A stretch of DNA of 64,000 bases from Andrena cerasifolii (Eukaryota; Arthropoda; Insecta; Hymenoptera; Andrenidae): positions 3,286,001 to 3,350,000 of the forward strand of contig NC_135121.1 in the NCBI RefSeq assembly GCF_050908995.1, written 5' to 3'. Below, in pieces: positions 54,738-64,000 of this stretch. The notes under the pieces were generated by a model that saw only the letters and a program-made list of their open reading frames with translations, did no database searches and was not told the origin of the DNA. The position numbers were made by a program, and so were the translations under genes. The first letter of the stretch is position 1. Each line of letters starts with the position of its first letter.

Positions 54738-55290
54738 TATACTAGCAAAATACCCCCGTGCTTTGCTTCGGGCCTAAAAGATTTTGAGGACTTCATGAAA
54801 ACACATTCCACCCCATTTCACACCACCCCCCTTGTGTGGGTTGATTAAGGCAAAATCCCGAAATTGTTTTTTTGAGATTTATGTGGGTAATCTTTGTGGG
54901 TAAGAACCAATTTGATATTTAATCGGGCCTAAGAGATATTAGGGAATAGGGAGTCCGAGAAAATACATTTTTTTTACCCCATTTCACTCCCTTGGGAGTG
55001 GAATTTCCAAAAATCCCTCTTTAGTGGGTGCCTACGGATCGAGCCCTCGGCCACTTATTCCCGCCGCGGTGCTATTTCGCAAGCGAGAAACGCTCGCCCG
55101 GTCGCCGCCTGGCGGAAGCGTCGCGAAATACTGTTATTTAAAAATCATTAGTTAAAAAAAATAACGTTAGAACTTTCATCTCGTCAAGACGAACAAAGTA
55201 ACGTAACGCACTTGTGGCTACAGTTCATATTTACTGAGAAACCGCATTTCAAAGTAAACAACTTCAATTTTATATAATAGTATAGATAAT
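54738..55290 (+). mobile_element. Candidate dispersed element with ACTAGCAAAATACCCCC start
   Basis: Starts TATACTAGCAAAATACCCCC with GTGCTTTGCTTCGGGC and ends in a TATATAATAGTATAGAT tail, terminus types common in arthropod non-LTR or non-autonomous repeats. Inside, a block with ACCCCATTTCAC is present twice (about 54815 and 54980). Between 55030 and 55130 it is GC-rich with short dyads. No protein-coding part. Confidence 0.4.
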
Positions 55291-56848
55291 ACAGTTTACT
55301 GCAGTAAGAAAAAATAGTCGCATTTAAAAAGCAGACTTGAATTCCGATTTTTTCATCGCATTATTTTTAACGCTTTCGAAACATCTTGCAATATTATATT
55401 CAATTATATCTATACAAAATCTACCCTTTTATCCAATTATAGGTAGGGAACTCGCAGCATTGTGGCCATTTTCGTTTCCTCGAATGTTACCGTTGCCATC
55501 ATTATGTATGTATACAGTTTACACTCGACATTACAAGGATTCTCACGTGCAACGACGCTGAATGAACCGCATACGTTAGACGGTCAATATTTATATCAGT
55601 GCTCGGAGTAATTACACTCGCCGTAATTACCTGCGAGTTAATTGGTAAGATAAATAAGACATAAATGCGGCGTATTAAAAATCCTGTTTAAAGGTCAACG
55701 CCGAGTGAAGGCAGGCGCGTATGTATAACGCATTCTAAGCCATCACACAAGAACGTCCGTGAATCACTGCGCGAGTGCATTAAGCAGCACGATAATTGAG
55801 TGAAGCGCCGTGCATCGCGGCGCTTCCGCAACGGCTACTCGAAACTCGCGTTCACGGTGGTGCGTTTCAGACAGCACCAATGGCGCTACTTGTCGCCGTC
55901 GGCGGTGACACGTGTGCGCGTGCGAATAATAACCACGTACACGCTTATATAGCCCGGAGATAACTATTGTCCCAGTTCCGGGGCGTAATGCCCCATTGTG
56001 AATTGGTCACAGTGATGTATCGCCTGTCGTCAGGAAAGCGACGGTTAGTTTATTTCATTTCAAACACTCGTTCGCCATATTCCCACTGACAGCCAGCAGT
56101 CAATGGAAAACTCAAAATTAACACGACACAGGGGGTATAAATCTGCAATTCTGAAATCTTTTTTAACTTCAGGACTGTTGAATCCTTCATAGCATTTGTT
56201 GCGTTTTTCAACTGATAACTCTATCGCTGGGTTGGTTAGTTGTTATACGATGTTCAATAATAGGAAAACAATGAATGTAAACAGCATTTATATACCACCT
56301 GTATCGAGAAAATAGTGATGGTATTGTTAGACATGGAGTCAAAGTAGAGTCGTGCGTACACCCACTGCAGCGGTAAGTTATCTAGGTTAGCGATGATGTT
56401 CCTTCCTTCTGAGAGTATGTATATCCATTGTCTTCGAAACCGACTGCTATCGACAGGTCTAACGAATTTTATTTAGTCCACTCGCTGTTACTTCTGGTGT
56501 TTCTTTCCAGCTGGTTTGTATGAATTTAGCCACTTGTGGTCAATATCGCGGAGCTTGCGTTTATTTTATTAATTCATCGTATGTATATTTTTTCATGACA
56601 GTTTATAGTTTGGAAATTATGAATCTACATATGGTATCTTTTAATACATTTCCTGGCGTGTACTTTGAATTTCCCTCACATGTTTCGCGTAAGTATACAC
56701 TTATACAATATAAGATATGTATTTTTACATAGTTATGTAATTTATGTTGTATACATAAGTTATGTGAATAATACAATCGTCATTATCTCCCTCCAATTTT
56801 TTGCTATGGTTGACATCTAAACAGGAATAAGTTCAAGGGACGATAATA
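55291..56848. other. Non-coding; CpG-rich block 55.56-56.05 kb
   Basis: 55560-56050 is GC-elevated, CpG-rich and non-repetitive, with a TATA-like CTTATATAGCCCGG at about 55943, and could be an enhancer or promoter. No exon with good splice sites was found. Confidence 0.4.
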
Positions 56849-57100
56849 TCGATGGCTTAGTGCACAAATATTTTATGCCCACTTTTAGCGTTTTCGAGAA
56901 AAAGAGGTTTACACATGCAGTGGTACGTAAGTTTTGGGAACATACAGTGAATAACAATATTATTTTTGGCAAATTTATGAAGTGGATATAAATGTAATTT
57001 TTATACAGCATAAAGAAACAGTCAAGAACCATTTGTTGCGTACAAAAATACAATTTTTCGCAAAAAGTGGACATACAATATTTGTGCACTAAGCCATCGA
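56849..57100. mobile_element. 252-bp MITE of the ATCGATGGCTTA family
   Basis: Terminal TCGATGGCTTAGTGCACAAA repeats are inverted at the right end and flanked by TA (56847-56848 and 57101-57102). This compact copy defines the ends seen in the longer copy at 22577-23203 and a fragment at about 25165-25210. Non-coding. Confidence 0.8.
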
Positions 57101-57144
57101 TATGATAAATGGTGATCGGCCTCTGAATTTCGGACCTAGGATAT

Positions 57145-57567
57145 GCCTTATATCATGTCTACCCAGTCGGCAGCCGAAGACCTCCTTAGGCTCTGAGATC
57201 CGGGTAACAACCGACCGCGGAACTGTTACGTTGCTAACCGTTGCGTGGATGTGGGAGAACAGGAAGAGTGTGCGTGCGTCCATGCAGGCTCGTACCATGA
57301 ATTTATATAGCTGGGCCGGCAGTAGCAAACGTTTTGGGAATTTCTCTATCCGCAATTTTGTTGCGGAACCCGTTCCGCAGTCGGCCCAACAAGTGGGCCC
57401 AGCAATATACTCATGCTACGTGCCTGCATGGAGGCACACACAGTCTTGCAGTTCTCTCAAACCCATGCTGGGGTTAGCAACATAACAGTTCCGCGCTTGG
57501 TTGTTACCCGGGTTCCAGAACTTAAAGAGTTCTTCAGCTCCCGACTGGGCAGGCCTGTCCTATATCA
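57145..57567. mobile_element. Foldback element, copy 1 of a GC-rich family
   Basis: Left arm 57145-57300 and right arm 57413-57567 are inverted copies (ACCCAGTCGG, CCGGGTAACAACC, GCGGAACTGTTA). The central 110 bp includes GGGCC...GGCCC pairing. Frames of up to 127 codons are mirror images and not genes. Confidence 0.75.
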
Positions 57568-57867
57568 ACCATCGTTGACAAATTGGGCAACCTAGCGAGC
57601 ACGAAGTACGCCTCACTATTTGGCCTGCCATCTGCATGCAACAAATTTAAACACACCCCAAAAAACACATACCTATTCAAATGAACATCATGTGGACTTA
57701 AGAACGTATTAATTACCTATCATGGGTTAATAAATCATTTTTGAAGAACAACTACAAAGAAGAGAACTATCCGTTTATTTGAACCTTTGTCTGGAAACGA
57801 ACAAGTGCTACCACAGCTACTTCTGTTGTAGTTGCCACGGTGAGTGAGAGCTGTCAGATAGACCTAC
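57568..57867. other. Spacer between two related foldbacks
   Basis: AT-rich 300 bp; nothing recognised. Confidence 0.5.
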
Positions 57868-58170
57868 ACTCTACAGCAGGCCTCCCCTTTAGGGTGCAAA
57901 TACCTCAAGTTTTGGGACCCGGGCAACAGCCGAGGACTGAACTGTTACCTTGTTAACCGTTGCGTGGGTTTTGGGAGAACTACAAGAGTGTGCGCCCATA
58001 CGCGTGAGGCCCAGCTATATAGACTCGTGGTACGAGCCAGTATGGACGCACGCAGTTCTCTCGCAGCCCATGTTGTGGTTAACAACGTGACAGTTCCGCG
58101 CTTGGCTGTTGCCCGTGTCCCATAACTTGAGGAGGTATTTGCACCTTAAAGGGCAGGCCGGCTCTACAGT
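57868..58170. mobile_element. Foldback element, copy 2 of the same family
   Basis: Arms 57868-58015 and 58021-58170 are inverted (CTCTACAG, GGGTGCAAATACCTC, GGGCAACAGCC). Each arm is homologous to the arms of 57145-57567, sharing GAACTGTTA and the GTTAACCGTTGCGTGG block. The loop is only a few bases. Confidence 0.75.
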
Positions 58171-61100
58171 AAACTATCGCTGTGGGCTCGCGCTCGGGCT
58201 GGCGACGAACGTTTAACGAATAGCGCCGACGAATCCGAGCCGCCACTAGTGCGAGAGAGAGAGAAATCGCTGATTTCACGAATTTCGCGATTTCCGACCT
58301 TATTCTGCGATCTTTAAGCTTTTACAGCTCAGAGCAAAGTTAACCGATTTTGATGAAATTTTAAGCATGTATACAACTTATTTCAATCTACAAACGGTTT
58401 TTTTTTTAATTTTCAAAACAGGCTCACAAAAAAGTTTAAAAAACGATCTATACTATTTGCTATTCCGACCAATTGCACCTTTTTCAAAATGACGAAACAC
58501 ATCACTTAGCAAAAAAATCCTTCTAGCTTCTCAAAAAACTCATGTCGTTTGGACCAATTCTAAAAAAGTTAGGCGATTTTAAACGTTGTAAACTTTCTTT
58601 TTTCCGTCACTGTAGATATGCAAGCAGCAGTCTGCGAGCGCAAAATACAATATACAGAGGTACATATCAGGAATAGCTTTAATAGCAGGGTCACTACACG
58701 CCAAATTGATCACTTTTCACGGAAAATGCCTAAGATTTTGATCAATTTGAAGTATGATGTGTGCTAAGTGAAATTAGGCGGGGGGGGGGGGGGGGGGGCT
58801 GTGGTCATCATTTGGCTGGTTTCAAAATTGTTTAAAAACTACAGACCGTTAAAATTGAAGTTTTTTTTGTTTATTTTCGCGAAAATGGTGACGACAAATG
58901 ATTTTTTATGTTCGGAAATACACACCACATGAAGTTGATTCTGCTTTTATTTTGATCAGAAAGGATTGACTTTCCCGAAAAAATTTATTTTCGCTCCGAA
59001 AAGTTATTTTTGCAACACGAAAATTATGAAAGCATTATTTTCTCAAATACCACTTCAAGGTCATATTTATAGAAATCCGAAGAATATATGTCCAGATAGT
59101 TTGAAGCTTTCTCGACAAAACAAGACTTCCTGTAGGGTGGATACATTGAAATTGACTTTACAGCGACCTGTTAAATATCGCAATATTTCAAATAACCAGC
59201 CTATGTGCTCAGCTGCGACGGGCCGCTGGACATACTGCTCGCACCCTTATAATATATTATTGAAGTGATGTCCATAAATGACATCGACCGTCTCATAGCT
59301 TTCTCAATGACATCATTTATATCTTGACTGAGGACCTTGTAACTCCCAACTGAAATAGAATGAATCTTGTTTATCCAGCTGCAAAAATACGAAAATTAGA
59401 AATAAAATACTTAAATCCTATCTCCGATTTTTACTCCTTGACCGCACACTACAGAAGTCTCCCCTAAATCGTGCAGAGGAATACCTACTAATGCTCCTCC
59501 GGCAATAGGGCGTTATATTAGCAATGATGTGATCGTTTACATTAAGAACTTGTGTCAAATTACACTGTTATTCGTTAACACTAACACCATTAGAAGACCA
59601 TGCGAACCTACATCCACGTGTTCGTTAAAACTGATAAAGAATAAATAGCAAAAGTTGTCGTCCGAATTTAATCTGGCTAAACCTCTGGCGATAAGTCCAA
59701 ACGTGACAAGGTACGATTCAACGTGTGCAGTTCGGATCATATTTATCGCCAAGCCAGATTTTTATCCGAATTTACGGTCCCCGTTAGTAATTATCAGCGT
59801 GCGTAGGCACGATGTATCGTCGGTTACGGAGCATTTTTGGTCTATTCGTATAGTCGCGCGCGGCAAAAATAGTATTGTTGGAGGTTTACGAGGTAAATGG
59901 TCCTTAATCGTTAGGTGGGGAAAGCGCGGTCTGGCAAGCGGCCGACCGCGAGAAAAACCGTGTAACCCTTTCGCGGTTGTGTGCGTTATGCATATCTAGC
60001 GGTACGTGCGGGCGCACAAACGAATCACTCACGTTTCCTATAAATTGCGGATTCATGGTTTATCGGCGCGCAGCCGAAACGTTTTACTGCCCAGCGATGC
60101 GCGATAACGCCGCGCTGACAGCGGAATGTCCCGGCCAAAATGAATCCAACGTGTACACGCGAGACGCATATGCGGGAAACGTATTCCCCTGTGTTTTGTT
60201 TTTTCGCGGGTGTGCCTGGAATATCGAATATAGCCAGTGGCGTAGGGCGAAAGAAGGCCAACGCGCCTGGAGGATTCCCGGAAAGCGAAAGACGTTTCTG
60301 CTGACAAGTGCAGATGTATGTTCCGCGATTACTATGTAGCATCGGGACACCTCCACTAATGCACAGTGTAACCCTACGACGTATGAAGATAGACACGTAT
60401 ATACTCTGTACCATGTTCTTTCAGGCCACATGCTGTTCCAACGTACCGTGTTAAATATTCTTGCATATTCTGTAAACACGTTGCAGCCACTGGCGCGCAT
60501 GCTACCCATGATGCATCATTACGAAGAAAGGAAGGCCCGCGATTTTATCTTCATTGAATGTAATGGTCTAGATGCAGCGTACCTTCTCGGTTTTTTATTC
60601 AAATACCGGACTAACAGATTCTCTTGAAAGGATGTTCGTTTTGCTATCAAAACAGTCTGACTTGTTAGACGATCTCACTGAGCAGGAAATATAATTTGAA
60701 ACAATAAGAAGGGATATTTGATAGTCCAGTAAACTTACGGGTACTTAGTGGTCCGTCTTAATTAACGGCTTGACTACGTAACAAGATAAGAGATTAGACT
60801 GAGTTGCAAACGGCGATAGAGAGCAAATAAAAGTGAAAGGAATGAAGCTAGACTGAAGTGGAAAGTATTAGAAATTAAACGGTATTTGTGTGTCCCTATT
60901 TATGTATACAGAGCATTTTGATACACACGGGAAGTAGGTACTGCAGTTTTGGGCTCAAAGCGCAAAAGAACAGTAAACTTTTTGTAGTTTAAGGCATGCG
61001 AAATTATCTGAAGAGGAGCGTTCGACAGGCAGTGCAGCCATTCCGTGGCAACGTCAACTAATGCATCAAGATTCAAATGCATGTATTCAAATTTCATTTA

Positions 61101-62255
61101 AAGGAGTTTCACACAGATTAGATAGCAGTAAGCATTGTAATTATTTCAGAATGTCTGGAACTTGATAATCCCAAATGGCTTTAAATGACCTTGAACAACC
61201 TATATAGGTTTATGTAATTGAGTTCGTCTTTTTATAAAGTATAAGATTATATAAACAAAAACATGCAATTTCATTTGAAAAGAGTTGACCTCGAGACCTT
61301 CGAAGAGTCTCCACCTAAAATAAAATGTACTGACTACTCACTACAGGATGCCCCCCTCCCTACAGATCAACTTCCATCGGAAACACTTTTTCCAATTCCT
61401 ATTAGTTTTGGAGTTATTCGCGTGGAAATGTTATGAGGAACCCTGTATAGAACGAATATCGTTTAAATTTCAAAATTGTCAAAAACTGTATACGCACTTC
61501 ACGCACGTAACTAGTATAATGTGAGTAATTAAGGCTTGTGAAATAAAATGAAGCGTATACCCGTTGTACGCGTTAACTTTGCTGAATTAGAGGAGTGACA
61601 ACGACGAGATGTGGACAATGCGTGGTGGACCTGAAGTATGTAATAGTATATTGCTGAATGTGTACTATCTAGCGTGTGTACCTACGTACATCTTGACAGT
61701 TAACAAGGTATTTTTCCTATTGGTGATTCCAGTAGTAACAGGCGGATGTCTTTACTCTACTTCGCTGATTTAGATTCATTGAAAACGTTCTGAATTTCCG
61801 CACAGGGTGGGAATTTTGTCAATTGTCCTACGAGAATTTCTTTAGAATCTCCTAGCAACACCAGCAACAGATAACAATACAGAAAGTTCATGGTTTCGTT
61901 TGGGTATACTTGACACATGAATGTCCAAGAATTCCTATGTGTAAGTTCATCAGGAATAAAGTAATTTCCAAACCTCCATAACCCTTTATACATGTATGGA
62001 GTTTACGCCACAACAGCGAGGCATGTTCAGAATATTAAACCATTTAAATGTCACAAAAGTGGTATAGTTACTCGGAAAAGTGCCTAACTGCCTCATATGG
62101 ATAACAAATGTTAAATACTTCACACATTTCATCCCTTGTTGGGAACGTGTGAAGGGTATCGAGTTCTTCATCATTCACGATTTGGCACTTCACGTGTAAT
62201 TAGATGGCATTACCTATTATCAATGCTACTCAAGTACACCTTTATGTTTATTTAA
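58171..62255. other. 4.1 kb without recognised genes; G19 tract
   Basis: G19 at 58780-58798. 59850-60420 is CpG-rich with overlapping frames of 84-141 codons on both strands, none with a motif. Repeat-like ends (GGAACCCTGTATAGA at about 61437) occur. 58330-58360 (AACCGATTTTGATGAAATTT) resembles 41305-41330 and may be a dispersed repeat. Confidence 0.4.
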
Positions 62256-62537
62256 CATTCTACCAACCCACTGGGCCAAATTGACCCTGCAATTTTTTAA
62301 GCAAAAAACATTTTGTTGGAACTCTTATTGCTTCAAACTTTTTTCTAAGCATGATGACACTTTAACTGTCAACTTTCAACGATGGGCATATATTCTGCAA
62401 TGTTCAAATTTTATCTCAGAATTTTTTAGACTTAATTTAACAAATAGTATTTAAATAACAACTGATTGAAAATTGGCAGGGTCAAATTGACCCAGTGTGA
62501 CAACGACGTTCGAAAAACTAGGTGTGACAACCGAGTG
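62256..62537. mobile_element. 282-bp TTAA-flanked MITE
   Basis: TTAA at 62252-62255 and 62538-62541. The subterminal GGGTCAAATTGACCC-type blocks are inverted between sides (about 62270-62292 and 62478-62500). The outermost 20 bp match only partly. Same size and layout as the 27946-28225 element but different sequence. Non-coding. Confidence 0.6.
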
Positions 62538-62541
62538 TTAA

Positions 62542-63497
62542 TATGTATACTAATCTGTACCTACACTGAATTAATATTTTATCAAATGTCTTGTATCAAA
62601 CGTTTGTCACGTGATTTTATTATAAACTTCAATGTATTATAAAAATTCGTGCTTGTGTTGTTCTTCTACCGATATCTTTTTGAACATTTCATTAGTGGGT
62701 AATACTAACTGAATGTATGTTGATAAAAGTTCATACTAACGGGAACTAAGATTTGTAATTCTAACTACATATAACGGTGATTAAATATGTAAACTGTGTT
62801 ATATATATATATATATATGCGGTAGGAAGATACTTTCGCAGACAACTGTATTCTGAAAATGGAAAGTAGCGTACTCAAAAGAACATAACTTTTGCTAATA
62901 ATTGTGCAAATCAACGTTTTCCTTGACATCAGTCTAAGATCCATCTCATTTTCCGTTCTCACGTTAAACATATCTGTATGGACACTAATAATAACTATGC
63001 ATCACTACTTCAACCCTACAATGCGCATACAGAGACATTTCTTCTGTATTAACTGTTTTTTTTTGTTTTGAAAAATTTCATTATCAATAAAGAACTGATA
63101 TTAAATCGCCGTGCTTTACGAAAAGTAGCACGTTTCATTTTTCTTATGAAAAACAGCACGTTTCAATTTGCCACGTAAAGAAGCACATTTCATCGTTTCT
63201 GACCAGTGAACGGTGGAAATCCCGTACGCCCGTACCTTTAAAAGCGGTGGGGGAACTCACGCATGCGCGCGATGGGCGCCGCGACGTCGAACCAATCAAC
63301 GCCAAGATGGGAAACGATGGGAAACGAAACGACGCCAGCGCCAAGCCAAGGCAACTAGTTAAGTCAAGTGAGACCGCAGCCAACCAGCGTTGACAACCAA
63401 TTCCCCAGCGACGCTGATTTCCAAGGTACAAGAGGGTGCACATTTATACTAATATGTCTGCAAAATTTAGAGGTTAACTAAAACTATTGAAGTAAGC
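62542..63497. other. Non-coding; short AGCACGTTTC repeats; GC-rich block
   Basis: A (AT)n tract at about 62802-62819. AGCACGTTTCA-like words repeat three times (63127-63192). 63220-63440 is GC-rich with a duplicated GATGGGAAACGATGGGAAACG segment; its 99-codon - strand frame has no motif. Confidence 0.45.
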
Positions 63498-64000
63498 ATG
63501 TTTATTTACTCACCAGGAGATGTAGAGTACAATGTACGTAATACTGGTCACAGTTACAATTTAATGTCCTTACTAAATAATAAAATTATAGAAACAAAAA
63601 ATTTACTTTTGTCGATTAAAAATTTGTTTATTTCACTACACACACGTAGTGTTCCTTCTCGAGAAGTTCTCGAGAAATTTTATAATTGCTTATTTCTTAT
63701 TTCTCGAGAAATACTATAATTTTTCGAGAAACTTAAGTCTAGGGAAAGTATTATAAATCTCATTTATTTTCGTAAATGAATGTATTACTAGTTACTCGCC
63801 AACGTATAAACACATCTACAATTTATAATATATCTTATTAATAACATTAGAACCTATATGAATTCCAATAGAAAATCACAGTACAGAAGATTCGATATTA
63901 TTAACTGCTGAAGGTGCTCTTAAATTCTTATTTAAAAATTTAGAAAAATTGTATCCTCAATTAAGTACCTAATGAGTTTCTTGTGTCTATTAAAGAAGAA
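63498..64000 (+). pseudogene. Possible decayed coding relic at window end
   Basis: A 73-codon frame (63498-63719) and, after stops, a readable stretch near 63865-63972 (PIENHSTEDSILLTAEGALK, then FLFKNLEKLYPQLST) that resumes in another frame as NEFLVSIKEE at the window edge. The wording looks protein-like but no family is recognised. It may be a TE gene that continues beyond 64000. TTCTCGAGAA palindromes lie inside the first part. Confidence 0.25.
63656..63730. repeat. Cluster of TTCTCGAGAA palindromes
   Basis: TTCTCGAGAA at 63656-63665, 63667-63676 and 63701-63710, with a variant TTTTCGAGAA at 63721-63730. The spacing between TTC and GAA is 4, not 2, so it is not a canonical heat-shock element. 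Confidence 0.65.

Noticed and set aside
57102..57595. 127- and 60-codon frames
   Set aside because: They are mirror-related frames inside a foldback element.
59655..60509. Overlapping frames of 84-141 codons on both strands
   Set aside because: No motif, no splice-site support, and openness on both strands follows from CpG-rich composition.
63656..63730. Heat-shock elements
   Set aside because: TTC and GAA are separated by four bases instead of two.

Overview
The window looks like accessory, intergenic or intronic DNA of an insect. It is AT-rich, has GT-AG introns and fragments of animal C2H2 zinc-finger exons, and is crowded with arthropod-type transposable elements: Ty3/Gypsy of the CsRn1 type, R1-like non-LTR, Tc1/mariner, pogo/Tigger, piggyBac-like TTAA MITEs and foldback elements. 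The mix fits Hymenoptera, but the order is an inference. No operons, CRISPR arrays, rRNA genes or intact tRNA genes were seen.

The only host-type gene is on the + strand. A two-finger C2H2 exon (3408-3577) has a good donor, and a second two-finger exon (8160-8325) has a good acceptor. A possible short last exon starts at 8647. The 4.6 kb intron carries a 442-bp inverted repeat, a possible non-LTR 5' fragment, short hairpin elements and poly-C/poly-G tracts.

The best preserved element is an apparently full-length LTR retrotransposon on the - strand (16301-21023). It has two LTRs of 316 bp that read as identical, a 4-bp TAAC target duplication, a primer site matching tRNA-Trp, a Gag with a Cys-His-Cys-Cys knuckle, a GGGAAAC -1 frameshift heptamer inside a 37-nt gag/pol overlap, and a 1018-residue Pol with protease, RT, RNase H and a DD35E integrase. 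All catalytic residues I looked for are present.

The rest is layered transposon debris. At 26399-28837 a Tc1-type element (DD34E, several lesions) abuts a frameshifted TE-like gene and is itself split by a 280-bp TTAA-flanked MITE. The sequence on either side of the MITE joins in frame when it and one TTAA are left out. Two pogo-like remnants (35521-36099 and 39471-40411) end in PHD-type zinc fingers. An R1-like ORF2 tail (30420-30680), a Gypsy pol relic (32339-33232) and a mariner tail (51944-52133) are also present.

The dominant theme is palindromic DNA: more than a dozen long hairpin or foldback elements of unrelated sequence. The most striking (42424-43143) has arms built from about eight tandem units of 38-42 bp in opposite orientation around a unique GC-rich core, the architecture known from Drosophila FB elements. 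Long stretches, above all 46.8-51.9 kb and 58.2-62.2 kb, hold no gene I can recognise; a few GC-elevated, CpG-bearing blocks there could be regulatory.
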